Shown: positions 52,832 to 62,773, counted from the stretch's first letter. The stretch is DNA of 64,000 nucleotides from Winogradskyella pacifica (GCF_013403915.1 NZ_JABFDI010000020.1:1-64000), one strand, 5' to 3'. Notes: generated by a model not told the origin, from the sequence alone. Made by a program: numbers and translations.

Positions 52832-52852
52832 AACAAACCGAAAACAAACGTT

Positions 52853-54148
52853 ATGAAACTACAAACTACATTTATAATACTTCTTATAATGGTCTCTTTA
52901 CAATCTTGTAAAACGGAAAGAGAAAAGAAAATGAAAGTATCTGAAGATGAAAAAGAAATGATATCTCAAGAGCCTGCAGATACGGTGCAAACAGCTATAG
53001 GAGAATTAATTCTACCAAAACCTTACGCAACAGAGTCGGTAAGAAAACAAAATAGCATGGCAGATTGGCCAGAAGGTAAAATGCCAGTCGCCCCAGAAGG
53101 ATTTACGGTTACTAAATTAGCAGATGGATTTAAAAACCCACGATGGACGTATATAGCACCCAATGGAGATTTATTTGTTTGTGAAGCCAACACCAAGAAT
53201 AGTGCAGGTCTTATTACGATTCTTAGAGATAAAGACAACGATGGTACAATTGAACTTAGAGACACTTTTCTTGAAGACCTAAAACAACCCTTAGGCATGT
53301 TAATTATTGGTGATTATTTTTATGTCGCAAATACGGACGGACTTTATAAATATCCATACAAGGAAGGGCAAACAGCTCTTAAACCATCTGAAGGCAAAAA
53401 AATAGTAACGCTTCCTGCTGGTGGTTATAATAACCATTGGACACGGAATATTATTACCAATAAAGCACAAGATAAAATTTATATTTCGGTAGGTTCGGCA
53501 AGTAATGTCGGAGAATACGGAATGGAAGAAGAAATCCGTCGTGCTAATATCATAGAAGTTGATTTAAATGGGGCGAATGAAAAAATTTACGCTAGCGGTC
53601 TTAGAAATCCTGTAGGAATGGATTGGAATCCGGTAAACGGAGAACTATGGACAGCAGTAAATGAGCGTGATAAGCTTGGTGATAATCTTGTACCTGATTA
53701 TGTTACGAGCGTTAAGGAAGGAGGCTTTTACGGCTGGCCTTATTCTTATTTTGGAAATATTGAAGACCCACGCTTAGAAGGTGAAGCACCAGATCTTGTC
53801 GCAAAATCAATCATACCAGATGTGTCTGTAGGACCTCATACCGCGTCATTAGGACTCACCTTTTACGATGAAGGCAATTTTCCTTCTAAATATAAGAATG
53901 GATTATTTGTTGGGCAACATGGGTCTTGGAACCGGTCAGTACTTTCAGGGTATCGTGTTGTTTTTATACCATTTGAAAATGGTAAACCTACTGGGAAACC
54001 TCAAGATTTTCTAACAGGATTTATAGCTGAAGATAGTGAGACTGATGTATACGGACGACCAGTTTGTGTAGCTGTTACTCCATCTGGTGACCTATTAGTT
54101 AATGATGATTCTGGGAATACCATTTGGAAAGTAAGTTATAAGAATTAA
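52853..54148 (+). CDS. PQQ-dependent sugar dehydrogenase-like (L-sorbosone dehydrogenase family) lipoprotein
   Basis: A beta-propeller protein of 431 residues from ATG 52853. The signal peptide ends in the lipobox SLQSC (Cys19), which would lie too far in if the upstream TTG were used. Blades are visible as GDLFVCEANT, GMLIIGDYFYVANTDGLYKY and NPVGMDWNPVNGELWTAVNERD, the last a classic sorbosone dehydrogenase motif. GLFVGQHGSWNRS and GDLLVNDDSGNTIWK follow. Whether PQQ is bound is not known. It is upstream of a TonB receptor and an alpha/beta hydrolase, gaps of 40 and 43 bp, so the three may form an operon for uptake of an oxidised sugar or similar compound. Confidence 0.88.
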   Translation: MKLQTTFIILLIMVSLQSCKTEREKKMKVSEDEKEMISQEPADTVQTAIGELILPKPYATESVRKQNSMADWPEGKMPVAPEGFTVTKLADGFKNPRWTYIAPNGDLFVCEANTKNSAGLITILRDKDNDGTIELRDTFLEDLKQPLGMLIIGDYFYVANTDGLYKYPYKEGQTALKPSEGKKIVTLPAGGYNNHWTRNIITNKAQDKIYISVGSASNVGEYGMEEEIRRANIIEVDLNGANEKIYASGLRNPVGMDWNPVNGELWTAVNERDKLGDNLVPDYVTSVKEGGFYGWPYSYFGNIEDPRLEGEAPDLVAKSIIPDVSVGPHTASLGLTFYDEGNFPSKYKNGLFVGQHGSWNRSVLSGYRVVFIPFENGKPTGKPQDFLTGFIAEDSETDVYGRPVCVAVTPSGDLLVNDDSGNTIWKVSYKN

Positions 54149-54188
54149 TATTATAGTTTTATAAATACCAATCCTCACAACAGTATAC

Positions 54189-56480
54189 ATGAAGTTTACA
54201 CCTTTTAAAACCTTGGCGGTTATGATTATAACCGCCTTTATTATGCCTTTAAACGCTCAAAACAGCCAAGGTAAAGTTCAAGATGCGCTGGGTACACCAC
54301 TATCAGATGTGTCTGTTTTTATAGAAAATGAGCTGATTTCTAAAACCGATGCTCAAGGTATATTTATCCTTTCACAAGCGATTGAATTGCCAATAACCAT
54401 AAAATTAAAACATCCCAATTATTATATAAGAACGGTTCGGTATTCTAAAGATAACAGTGTATTCGAGCTTACAGCATTAGAAACCAGTTTAGATCTTGAA
54501 GAAGTCCTCATCTCTTCAACCTATCAAAAAGAAAGTCAGGTTATTATTCCTACAGCAAAAATTTCGTCAGAGAAATTTGAGGAATTCAGTCCGATTGATT
54601 TAACTTCGGCTATTAACGAAACACCTGGAGTTTATATTCAAAGTGGAGCCATAAATACCAATAGAATAGTTATTCGCGGTGTCGGATCGCGAACACTTTA
54701 TGGCACCAACAAAATTCGTGCTTATTTTAACGGCATACCGATAACAAACGGTATAGGAGAAACGGCTATTGATGCTTTTGATCCTGAAGATATTGGTAAT
54801 TTGGAAATTGTAAAAGGCCCTAAAGCCTCTCAATATGGCACAAATTTAGGAGGTACCTTATTACTCAATTCTAAACAAGCTTTAGAAGGTGAAACTTATT
54901 TTAAAAGCAATCTTACTGTTGGAAGTTACGGTTTGATAAAAAACAATATTTCTGTTGCTACTACCAATGATAAATTAGCTCTAAATCTAAATTATGATCA
55001 TTTAAAATCAGATGGATTTCGCGAGAACAGCAATTATAATAGAAAAGCACTTTTATTAACGTCTAACTATACTTTTGACGCTAAAAATGACATTGGACTT
55101 TTAATAAATTACACAGATTATTTTGCTCAAATACCAAGTTCTATAAGCAAAACTGCCTTTAATGAAGACCCTTCGCAAGCAGCTTTTACATGGAATGCTG
55201 CACAAGGTTTTGAAGATAACAAGCAGGTCTTAATTGGACTTAATTACACACATCGCTTTACTAATAATTTTAGTAATACCACATCCATTTTCTATAGTTA
55301 TCTCGATCATTATGAACCACGTCCTTTTAATATTTTAGATGAATATACGAATGGTTATGGTGCCAGAACACTTTTCGCAAAAGATTTTAAATTCTTAAAC
55401 CATAAAGCAAATCTTAGTTTTGGTGCCGAAATTTATAGCGATCAGTACATCTGGAAAACCATTGAAAATCTTTATGACAGCAATGCGAATAATGGAAGTT
55501 TAGAAGGCCAATTACTCAGTGATAATATAGAGAATAGAAACACTCTGAATGCATTTGCAACGGTAACGCTGCCTATTACCGAAAAACTAAAAGCGCAATT
55601 GGGTGTGAATTTCAACACGACCAATTATAAGTTTAAAGATGACTTTAATTCTGGTGAGAATAATAAAAATGCAGATCGTGATTTTGACCCTATACTTGCT
55701 CCAAATTTGAACGTTTTATATCAATTTACACCAAATACAACTATTTATGTAAACGTCAGCCGTGGGTTCAATTACCCTTCTATAGAAGAAACATTAACAC
55801 CAGAAGGAGTGATCAATCCTGACTTAGGACCAGAAACTGGTTTTAATTACGAAATTGGAAGTGAACTGTTTTTATTAGATAGAAAATTAAAATTTCAGCT
55901 TTCAGCTTACCTACTCGATATTGACAATTTATTGGTGGCTGACCGTGTTGGAGATGATCAATATATTGGTCGTAATGCAGGTAAAACAGAACATAAAGGT
56001 ATTGAGTTGTCTGCCTCTTATACACAAAAATTTAGTAATGGATTTTTACTTTCCCCCTATATAAATGCCGAAATTACAGACCATCGCTTTATAGATTTCG
56101 TTGATGACCAAACTGATTATTCAGGCCATCAATTAACAGGTGTTCCTAAGGTGAAAATAAATGGAGGTCTTCAGTTAGGCTTTAAAAATGTTAACTTAAA
56201 CACTAATTTTCTTCATATTGGAGATATGCCATTAAACGATGCTAACACTTTATCTTCGGATGCATATACCGTTTTCAACACCAAATTAGCCTACAAGAAT
56301 TCAATTACGAAGGACTTCGATATTGAAATTAATATAGGTGTTAATAATTTTACAGATAAACAGTATGCTTCATCCGTATTAATTAATGCCGTTGGATTTG
56401 GCAATTCAGAACCACGTTATTATTATCCTGGAATGCCGAGAAATTGGTTTAGTGGCATTAAGATTGCATATTCTATTTGA
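54189..56480 (+). CDS. TonB-dependent outer-membrane receptor
   Basis: A 763-residue outer-membrane transporter with a signal peptide (FMPLNAQ near residue 24). A carboxypeptidase-regulatory-like domain (about 25-95) is followed by the plug (about 110-225) with RIVIRGVGSRTLYGTNKIRA and EIVKGPKASQYGTNLGG, then a 22-strand barrel. The chain ends in Phe/Tyr-rich strand text (NWFSGIKIAYSI), the usual OM insertion signal. Layout resembles siderophore or FecA-type receptors. The ligand is unknown. No SusD-like partner is seen, which speaks against a standard polysaccharide locus. It is 40 bp after the sorbosone-like gene and 43 bp before the hydrolase. Confidence 0.94.
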   Translation: MKFTPFKTLAVMIITAFIMPLNAQNSQGKVQDALGTPLSDVSVFIENELISKTDAQGIFILSQAIELPITIKLKHPNYYIRTVRYSKDNSVFELTALETSLDLEEVLISSTYQKESQVIIPTAKISSEKFEEFSPIDLTSAINETPGVYIQSGAINTNRIVIRGVGSRTLYGTNKIRAYFNGIPITNGIGETAIDAFDPEDIGNLEIVKGPKASQYGTNLGGTLLLNSKQALEGETYFKSNLTVGSYGLIKNNISVATTNDKLALNLNYDHLKSDGFRENSNYNRKALLLTSNYTFDAKNDIGLLINYTDYFAQIPSSISKTAFNEDPSQAAFTWNAAQGFEDNKQVLIGLNYTHRFTNNFSNTTSIFYSYLDHYEPRPFNILDEYTNGYGARTLFAKDFKFLNHKANLSFGAEIYSDQYIWKTIENLYDSNANNGSLEGQLLSDNIENRNTLNAFATVTLPITEKLKAQLGVNFNTTNYKFKDDFNSGENNKNADRDFDPILAPNLNVLYQFTPNTTIYVNVSRGFNYPSIEETLTPEGVINPDLGPETGFNYEIGSELFLLDRKLKFQLSAYLLDIDNLLVADRVGDDQYIGRNAGKTEHKGIELSASYTQKFSNGFLLSPYINAEITDHRFIDFVDDQTDYSGHQLTGVPKVKINGGLQLGFKNVNLNTNFLHIGDMPLNDANTLSSDAYTVFNTKLAYKNSITKDFDIEINIGVNNFTDKQYASSVLINAVGFGNSEPRYYYPGMPRNWFSGIKIAYSI

Positions 56481-56523
56481 CCTATAAGCATGGAATAAAA
56501 CACAATTAATACAAAATCACATC

Positions 56524-57525
56524 ATGAAAAAGAATTTAATAATAGGATTGATACTTTTATTCGTCTTTCAAATTACAAAGGCACAAACAGATAGTTTACA
56601 ATGGTTAGATATTGAATTGGCAAATTACAACTATCCATATGCTGTCTCTAAGTTAGAGTTGACCATACAAGAGCAAGAATTAAAAATGGTGTATATGGAT
56701 GTAAAACCTGATAATTATAACGGAAAAAACATAGTGTTGCTTCATGGAAAAAATTTTAATGGTGCCTATTGGAAAACGACTATCCAAGCGCTAACTAAAG
56801 AAGGGTTCCGCGTCATTGTACCTGATCAAGTTGGGTTCGGGAAATCGTCTAAACCAGAGCATTTTCATTATACGTTTCAGCAACTCGCACAAAACACCAA
56901 AACACTGCTCGATACTTTAAATATTAAGAAAACTGCCATTTTGGGACATTCCATGGGTGGCATGCTCGCCACACGTTTTGCTTTAATGTATCCAGGAACT
57001 GTTGAAAAATTCATTTTAGAAAATCCCATAGGGCTGGAGGATTGGAAACTAAAAGTGCCTTACAAACCTGTAGAATGGTGGTATAAAAATGAATTAAAAA
57101 AATCTTATGAAGGCATTAAAAAATACCAATTAGAAAATTATTACGACAATAAATGGAAGCCTGAATACGACCAATGGGTAAACCTATTAGCTGGCTGGAC
57201 ATTAAATTCAGATTATAAAACCATAGCATGGAATGCAGCATTAACCTACGACATGATTTTTACACAGCCTGTTGTTTACGAATTTGAAAATATTACTGCA
57301 CCAACACTTTTAATTATTGGTACTAGAGATAGAACAGCTTTGGGTAAAGGACTTGTTTCAGAGGACGTAAAAAAGACCATGGGATTATATGATGAATTAG
57401 GTAAAGCAACCCAGAAGAAAATTCCTAATGCAACATTAGTTGAAATAGAAAACGTTGGACATTTACCTCACATAGAAAAGTTTGAAAGTTTTATAAAACC
57501 ATTAATTGATTTTTTAAAACAATAA
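56524..57525 (+). CDS. Exported alpha/beta hydrolase
   Basis: A 333-residue exported hydrolase (signal IIGLILLFVFQITKAQ). The fold is clear: oxyanion loop LLHGKNFNG, nucleophile Ser143 in GHSMGG, acid Asp269 in GTRDRTALG and His313 in VGHLPHIE. The order and spacing are those of haloalkane-dehalogenase/epoxide-hydrolase-like enzymes and esterases. The substrate is unknown. It lies 43 bp downstream of the TonB receptor, so it may act on the ligand taken up by the receptor. Confidence 0.92.
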   Translation: MKKNLIIGLILLFVFQITKAQTDSLQWLDIELANYNYPYAVSKLELTIQEQELKMVYMDVKPDNYNGKNIVLLHGKNFNGAYWKTTIQALTKEGFRVIVPDQVGFGKSSKPEHFHYTFQQLAQNTKTLLDTLNIKKTAILGHSMGGMLATRFALMYPGTVEKFILENPIGLEDWKLKVPYKPVEWWYKNELKKSYEGIKKYQLENYYDNKWKPEYDQWVNLLAGWTLNSDYKTIAWNAALTYDMIFTQPVVYEFENITAPTLLIIGTRDRTALGKGLVSEDVKKTMGLYDELGKATQKKIPNATLVEIENVGHLPHIEKFESFIKPLIDFLKQ

Positions 57526-57639
57526 CATTTTTCTAAATTGAATAAGGAAAATTGTCTCGGAAGAATAATACACATCAAAATTCTATTATGACAGTCTTCC
57601 TCTTAAAGAAAACATCTACAATTAATACTATATTGAAGT

Positions 57640-58482
57640 ATGAAAAATATAATTTTAAATAATGGAAATACAATGCCGATTGTAGGCTTTGGAACCTTTA
57701 AAGCTAAAGAGCAAGAAGGAATTGAATCTGTTAAACATGCCCTTTTAAACGGTTATAGATTAATAGACACCGCTGCCGCTTATAACAATGAAGAAGCCGT
57801 AGGAAAAGGCATTAAAGCGAGTGGAGTTCCAAGAGAAGAAATTTTGGTGACAACCAAATTATGGCGAGACAACTTAGGTTATGACATGGCTAAAGAAGAA
57901 TTTGAAAAATCCCTTAAAAAACTGGGATTAGATTATATAGACTTATATCTTATTCATTGGCCTGCAAATGCCAAAAATTATGATAATTGGCAAAAAGCCA
58001 ATGCTGATGCTTGGAGAGCTATGGAAGAATTACAAGCCGAGGGCAAAATAAAATCTATAGGTGTAAGTAATTTTTTTGAAGAACACCTTGAAGCCTTGTT
58101 TAAAACAGCTAAAGTAAAACCAGCTGTTAATCAAATAGAATTTCATCCTGGTTACTGGCAACGCGACTTAGTTGACTATTGTAAAAAGCAAAACATTACA
58201 GTTGAATCTTGGTCTCCTTTAGCAAGAGGAAAAGTTTTTGAAAATGAACGCTTAAAAGAAATCGCAAAAACGCATTATACGTCGGTTGCAAAGGTTTGCC
58301 TTCGCTGGATCATTCAACATGATGTAATTGTAATTCCTAAATCAACTACAAAAGAGCGCATTGAAGAGAATATAAACCTATTTGATTTTGAGTTATCTTA
58401 TGACGAAATGAATCAAATAGATGAACTACCTGAATTTGGATTTAGTGGAGAGCACCCAAATGCTTGGCCAGACAGAATCTAA
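57640..58482 (+). CDS. Aldo/keto reductase
   Basis: NAD(P)H-dependent reductase of aldehydes and ketones. The 280-residue TIM barrel has the catalytic tetrad Asp43, Tyr48, Lys73 and His106 in LIDTAAAYNNEEAVG, TTKLW and YLIHWPAN. VIPKSTTKERIEENINLFDF near residue 229 is the cofactor-binding C-terminal motif. It looks like the 2,5-diketo-gluconate reductase (AKR5) group. It is 114 bp after the hydrolase gene; a hairpin follows at 58548-58585. Confidence 0.94.
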   Translation: MKNIILNNGNTMPIVGFGTFKAKEQEGIESVKHALLNGYRLIDTAAAYNNEEAVGKGIKASGVPREEILVTTKLWRDNLGYDMAKEEFEKSLKKLGLDYIDLYLIHWPANAKNYDNWQKANADAWRAMEELQAEGKIKSIGVSNFFEEHLEALFKTAKVKPAVNQIEFHPGYWQRDLVDYCKKQNITVESWSPLARGKVFENERLKEIAKTHYTSVAKVCLRWIIQHDVIVIPKSTTKERIEENINLFDFELSYDEMNQIDELPEFGFSGEHPNAWPDRI

Positions 58483-58547
58483 TTTCTAATTACAAGCCTT
58501 TTAAAAGCGAAAACACTGCTAGAAACAGCACTTGCATTTTACAAATG

Positions 58548-58585
58548 ATGGTACAAGCTACATCACTAAAACTTGTACCATCATA
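58548..58585. terminator. Hairpin between aldo/keto reductase and rimO
   Basis: TGATGGTACAAG and CTTGTACCATCA are perfect 12-bp arms around 14 bases. Neither side is followed by a strong T-tract, so function as a bidirectional terminator between the convergent genes is likely but not certain. Confidence 0.5.
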
Positions 58586-58630
58586 AAAAACTTAGAGCAC
58601 TATTATAGTAGTGCATAAAAATAGTTATGA

Positions 58631-59932
58631 TTAAATCACTTCACCATAAAGATCAAAATCTTCTGCTTCAGTAACTTTAATTGTTGCAAACTCACCTGTC
58701 TTTAAATACGTTTTAGTAGCATCAATGCGCACTTCATTATCAACATCTGGTGAATCATATTCTGTACGTCCTACAAAATAATTCCCTTCTTTACGGTCAA
58801 TAACGACTCTAAATTCTTGTCCTATTTTGGCTTGATTCAATTCCCAAGAGATTTGAGATTGCATTTCCATAATCTCGTTAACGCGTTCCATTTTCACCTC
58901 TTCCGGAACATCATCTTCTAAATTATAGGCGTGTGTATTTTCTTCATGAGAATAGGTAAAACAGCCTAAACGTTCAAAACGCATTTCTGAAACCCAATTT
59001 TTAAGTTCTTGAAAATGTGCTTCTGTTTCTCCCGGATAACCAACAATTAATGTTGTTCTAATCGTCATTTCAGGAACAATGGCTCTAAAATCATGAATCA
59101 ATTTAGTCGTCTTTTCTTTGGTCGTTCCACGACGCATCGATTTTAATAAGTCGTCAGAAATATGCTGTAACGGAATATCTAAATAGTTACAAATTTTAGG
59201 TTCGCGCTTCATAATGTCTAAAACATCCATCGGGAAACCTGTTGGAAATGCATAATGCAAACGAATCCACTCGATACCTTCAACCTTTACTAGGTTTTCT
59301 AATAACTCAGCTAGGTTTCGTTTTTTATAAATATCTAAACCGTAATACGTTAAATCTTGTGCAATAAGAATCAATTCCTTAACGCCATTGGCTGCTAATT
59401 TTTCAGCCTCTGTAACTAAATTTTCAATTGGTGTACTTTTATGCTTTCCTCGCATAATTGGAATAGCACAAAAACTACACGGTCGGTCACAACCTTCAGC
59501 AATTTTAAGATAAGCATAATTCTTTGGGGTTGTTGTTAAACGTTCCCCTATCAATTCATGCTTATAATCTGCACCTAATGCTTTTAATAAGCCAGGTAAT
59601 TCTGTAGTTCCGAAATACTGATCTACATTTGGAATTTCCTTTTCTAAGTCTGGTTTGTAGCGCTCACTTAAGCAACCTGTAACAAACACTTTATCAACTT
59701 CACCATCTTCCTTTTTTTGCATGTACTCCAAAATGGTGTTCACACTTTCTTCTTTAGCATTATTAATAAACCCACAAGTATTTATAACCACAACATTACC
59801 TTCTTGCTCATGGACCACGTCCTTTCCGCTTGCTTTAAGTTGCCCCATTAACACTTCACTATCGTAAACATTTTTACTACAACCTAGTGTAATGACGTTG
59901 ATTCTATTCTTTTTTGTGCTTTTAGTTCTCAT
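58631..59932 (-). CDS. rimO: Ribosomal protein S12 methylthiotransferase RimO
   Basis: Radical-SAM enzyme that adds a methylthio group to Asp88 of ribosomal protein S12. The 433-residue product has the N-terminal UPF0004 domain with Cys18, Cys53 and Cys87 for the auxiliary iron-sulfur cluster. The radical-SAM cluster is Cys148-x-x-x-Cys152-x-x-Cys155 (EGCDRPCSFCAIP). A TRAM domain lies at the C-terminus (about 370-433). All six cluster cysteines are present. The serine hydrolase is divergent from it; the -7 box of rimO lies between them. Confidence 0.97.
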   Translation of the reverse strand: MRTKSTKKNRINVITLGCSKNVYDSEVLMGQLKASGKDVVHEQEGNVVVINTCGFINNAKEESVNTILEYMQKKEDGEVDKVFVTGCLSERYKPDLEKEIPNVDQYFGTTELPGLLKALGADYKHELIGERLTTTPKNYAYLKIAEGCDRPCSFCAIPIMRGKHKSTPIENLVTEAEKLAANGVKELILIAQDLTYYGLDIYKKRNLAELLENLVKVEGIEWIRLHYAFPTGFPMDVLDIMKREPKICNYLDIPLQHISDDLLKSMRRGTTKEKTTKLIHDFRAIVPEMTIRTTLIVGYPGETEAHFQELKNWVSEMRFERLGCFTYSHEENTHAYNLEDDVPEEVKMERVNEIMEMQSQISWELNQAKIGQEFRVVIDRKEGNYFVGRTEYDSPDVDNEVRIDATKTYLKTGEFATIKVTEAEDFDLYGEVI

Positions 59933-59952
59933 GCTTTTTGTAAATCAGTTTG

Positions 59953-59960
59953 CAAAGATA
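59953..59960 (-). promoter_or_regulatory. -7 element of rimO
   Basis: On the minus strand TATCTTTG, followed by CA, is an exact match to the best form of the Bacteroidota -7 box. It ends 20 bp before the rimO ATG. A TTG -33 box at the normal distance was not seen. Confidence 0.5.
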
Positions 59961-60039
59961 CGGAATGATTTACGATAATCGATTGCTGCTTAACGAGATT
60001 AAACTTTTTCCTATTTTTATAGTCTTATTTTTAAATAAA

Positions 60040-61119
60040 ATGATGAAAGCAAGACCTATAGCTATATTAATGTTATGTTTTTTCTTTAATTTTTCGTGTT
60101 CTACTAATGATGGTTCTACATCTGAAGAACCAGAACATGAAGCCATTTACTTTCCTCCGATAAATTCTGATACCTGGGAAACAACATCCATTTCCGAATT
60201 AAATTGGAATACCAATGAATTACAACCTTTATTAGACTTTCTTGAAGAGAAGCATACCAAAAGTTTTATGATACTTTACAATGGTAAAATTGTTGAAGAA
60301 CAGTATTTCAATGGCCATACGAGTTCAACACTTTGGTATTGGGCGAGTGCTGGTAAAACTTTAACCTCTGCGGTTGCAGGAATTGCACAAGACGAAGGTC
60401 TTATAAATATAAACAACAAAGTCTCTGACTATTTAGGAACTGGTTGGACTAACACTTCATTAGAAAAAGAAAATTTAATTACTTGCAAAAATTTATTATC
60501 AATGACTTCTGGCTTAGATGACAGCTTAGGTGATGATGTGTCACCTAACAATTTACAATATATCGCTGATGCTGACACACGTTGGGCATATCATAACGTC
60601 TATGTAAAACTACAAGATGTCGTTTCTGAAGCTTCCAATCAAACTTGGAATACTTACTTTAACACTAAACTAAAAGCGCCCATAGGTATGAATGGTGGTT
60701 GGCTTACTATTAATGGCTTACAGGTTTATGGAAGTCATACAAGAAGCATGGCCAGATTTGGATTATTGGCTTATGCAAATGGCAAATGGGAAGACCAGCA
60801 GATTGTTAGTGAAAATTATTTTAGTCAGGCAACAAACACCTCTCAATCCATTAATGATGCTTATGGTTATTTATGGTGGCTAAATGGAAAATCATCTTAC
60901 CATTTACCACAAACTCAGGTTGAATTTCCAGGTCAACTTATTCCAGATGCACCAAATGACATGTATGCTGCTTTAGGAAAAAATGATCAAAAAATATATG
61001 TGGTTCCTAGTAAAAAGCTTGTTGTCGTTAGGATGGGACAATCTGCAGACGATGACAATTTTGCACTTTCAAATTTTGATAATGAACTTTGGGTAAAAAT
61101 TAATGCAGTCATCAATTAA
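60040..61119 (+). CDS. Beta-lactamase-related serine hydrolase, lipoprotein
   Basis: A serine hydrolase of the class C beta-lactamase / penicillin-binding-protein-like family. I start it at 60040 (359 residues), because the lipobox NFSC (Cys20) must follow a short signal peptide. An open frame reaching up to 59950 overlaps the rimO promoter and is unlikely. The active site is Ser103-x-x-Lys106 in WASAGKTLT; YHN is the second motif (Tyr-x-Asn). The third (HxG or KTG) motif was not identified with certainty. Substrates of such exported forms may be peptides or esters. A terminator follows at 61143-61183. Confidence 0.9.
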   Translation: MMKARPIAILMLCFFFNFSCSTNDGSTSEEPEHEAIYFPPINSDTWETTSISELNWNTNELQPLLDFLEEKHTKSFMILYNGKIVEEQYFNGHTSSTLWYWASAGKTLTSAVAGIAQDEGLININNKVSDYLGTGWTNTSLEKENLITCKNLLSMTSGLDDSLGDDVSPNNLQYIADADTRWAYHNVYVKLQDVVSEASNQTWNTYFNTKLKAPIGMNGGWLTINGLQVYGSHTRSMARFGLLAYANGKWEDQQIVSENYFSQATNTSQSINDAYGYLWWLNGKSSYHLPQTQVEFPGQLIPDAPNDMYAALGKNDQKIYVVPSKKLVVVRMGQSADDDNFALSNFDNELWVKINAVIN

Positions 61120-61142
61120 GAAAAGCCATTTAAGAAACAGAA

Positions 61143-61183
61143 AAAGCCGAATACAATAGTGAAATTATTGTAATCGGCTTTAA
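61143..61183 (+). terminator. Intrinsic terminator of the serine hydrolase gene
   Basis: AAAGCCGA-A-TACAATA and TATTGTA-A-TCGGCTTT form a 15-bp stem with one A-A mismatch and a 7-base loop, running into TTTAAAATT. It lies 24 bp after the stop. Confidence 0.75.
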
Positions 61184-61270
61184 AATTCTATAATTCTTAA
61201 AATGTAATGCCATATATATTAAGACATACTTAAGTTTATTATTTCTGGAGTATTCTGGTATGAAAAGAAT

Positions 61271-62245
61271 TTATTTAAAAAACGAATCTACAAACTCATA
61301 TTTATTAAATACTTGCAAATCTTCAATACCTTCACCTACTCCAATATATTTTACAGGAATTTGAAATTGATCACTAATTCCGATGACAACTCCTCCTTTT
61401 GCTGTACCGTCTAATTTGGTCACAGCTAACGATGTTACTTCGGTAGCTGCTGTAAATTGTTTGGCCTGTTCAAAAGCATTTTGACCTGTTGAACCATCTA
61501 ATACTAATAATACATCGTGAGGTGCGTCACCAACCACTTTTTGCATGACACGTTTTACTTTAGTCAACTCATTCATTAAGTTCACTTTATTGTGCAAACG
61601 ACCTGCAGTATCAATAATAATAACATCTGCATTTTGATTGACACCTGACTGTAAGGCATCAAACGCTACAGAAGCAGGATCAGATCCCATTTCTTGTCGT
61701 ATCATTGGTACATCTACACGATCTGCCCACACTTGTAATTGATCTATAGCTGCGGCTCTAAACGTATCTGCTGCTCCAAGAACAACCTTTAGACCCTTCT
61801 TCTTAAACTGATAAGCTAATTTCCCAATTGTCGTTGTTTTACCTACTCCATTCACGCCAACAACCATAAGAACGTATGGTGTTTTAGAACCATCTGCTTG
61901 TTTTGGTAATTCAGGAATGGTATATTCGGTTTCTTCGCCAGACTTGGTTTCAGATAATAGCGCTGCTATTTCTTCACGTAGAATCTTATTTAATTCAGAA
62001 GTACCTAGGTATTTATCTTTTGCTACCCGCTCTTCAATACGTGTAATCACTTTTAATGTGGTATTAACACCTACATCACTGGTGACTAGGATTTCTTCAA
62101 GATTATCTAAAACGTCATCATCGACTTTAGATTTACCGGCAACGGCTTTATTTAATTTATTGAAAAAAGAAGATTTAGATTTCTCTAAGCCTTTATCTAA
62201 AGTTTCTTTCTTTTCGGAAGAGAATATTTTTTTAAAAAAACTCAT
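61271..62245 (-). CDS. ftsY: Signal recognition particle receptor FtsY
   Basis: GTPase receptor that docks SRP-ribosome complexes at the membrane. The 324-residue product has the NG domain with a short N-terminal Lys-rich segment and no long acidic A domain, as in many Bacteroidota. G1 is GVNGVGKTT (about 130-138), DTFRAAA and DTAGRLHN follow, and TKLDGTAKGG is the specificity motif. The C-terminal GVGEGIEDLQVF is standard. It belongs to the conserved rpmB-rpmG-DUF4295-ftsY cluster. Confidence 0.97.
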   Translation of the reverse strand: MSFFKKIFSSEKKETLDKGLEKSKSSFFNKLNKAVAGKSKVDDDVLDNLEEILVTSDVGVNTTLKVITRIEERVAKDKYLGTSELNKILREEIAALLSETKSGEETEYTIPELPKQADGSKTPYVLMVVGVNGVGKTTTIGKLAYQFKKKGLKVVLGAADTFRAAAIDQLQVWADRVDVPMIRQEMGSDPASVAFDALQSGVNQNADVIIIDTAGRLHNKVNLMNELTKVKRVMQKVVGDAPHDVLLVLDGSTGQNAFEQAKQFTAATEVTSLAVTKLDGTAKGGVVIGISDQFQIPVKYIGVGEGIEDLQVFNKYEFVDSFFK

Positions 62246-62261
62246 TTTTGTAGTTAGGTTA

Positions 62262-62292
62262 TTAATCGCACTTCGATAAGCTCAGTGTGACA
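62262..62292 (-). repeat. Dispersed repeat, CACTGAGCTTATCGAAGTG type
   Basis: On the minus strand it reads TGTCACACTGAGCTTATCGA followed by AGTGCG. This is a frequent intergenic repeat in flavobacterial genomes and is distinct from the 1743-1788 family. It lies just upstream of ftsY. Confidence 0.55.
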
Positions 62293-62377
62293 GTATTATT
62301 TACAATTATTACATTGCAACAACCTTGCCTATAACAATTTACTGTTAATATGTCAGATGTTTTTCAAATATAAACAT

Positions 62378-62408
62378 AAAAAAACTGCTTTCAAATGAAA
62401 GCAGTTTT
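62378..62408 (-). terminator. Intrinsic terminator of the rpmB-rpmG-DUF4295 operon
   Basis: On the minus strand AAAACTGCTTTC-ATTT-GAAAGCAGTTTT is a perfect 12-bp stem ending in a run of seven T residues. It lies 24 bp after the DUF4295 stop and separates the ribosomal genes from ftsY. Confidence 0.85.
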
Positions 62409-62431
62409 GCTAATCTATATATAAATAAAGA

Positions 62432-62584
62432 TTATTTTTTGTTTAAAAAGTCATTGACAAATTCTGGTGCCATTACTGATTCTACGAACATGTATGCTCC
62501 AGTTTTTGGTGATTTCACCATTTTTATAGCTTTTGTCAAACGTTTTGATCCTGTCTGTAAAGACGCTACTGATTTCTTTGCCAT
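62432..62584 (-). CDS. DUF4295 small basic protein
   Basis: A 50-residue, Lys-rich protein. It starts MAKKSVASLQTGSKRL and ends VNDFLNKK. This family is confined to Bacteroidota and sits directly after rpmG, as here (6 bp gap), so it is probably ribosome-associated. It is short enough to be missed by length-limited gene calling. Confidence 0.92.
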   Translation of the reverse strand: MAKKSVASLQTGSKRLTKAIKMVKSPKTGAYMFVESVMAPEFVNDFLNKK

Positions 62585-62590
62585 GGTATC

Positions 62591-62773
62591 TTATTTTATC
62601 TCTTTATGAACAGTCATACGCTTAAGGATAGGATTAAATTTCTTAATCTCCATACGATCTGGCGTGTTCTTCTTGTTTTTTGTTGTAATATATCTTGATG
62701 TTCCTGGTTGACCAGAAGTTTTGTGCTCTGTGCACTCTAAGATAACTTGTATTCTATTTCCTCTTTTTGCCAT
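62591..62773 (-). CDS. rpmG: 50S ribosomal protein L33
   Basis: A 60-residue ribosomal protein of the large subunit. It starts [20 protein letters not shown] and contains [10 protein letters not shown] and ends KEIK, the normal L33 pattern. The paired zinc cysteines of the C+ form are absent, apart from a single Cys14, so this is the zinc-independent (C-) form. It lies between rpmB (27 bp gap) and DUF4295 (6 bp gap). Confidence 0.96.
   Translation of the reverse strand: MAKRGNRIQVILECTEHKTSGQPGTSRYITTKNKKNTPDRMEIKKFNPILKRMTVHKEIK

Noticed and set aside
59950..60039. Upstream extension of the serine hydrolase gene
   Set aside because: It would overlap the rimO promoter and place the lipobox 50 residues from the start; the signal peptide begins at 60040 or 60043.
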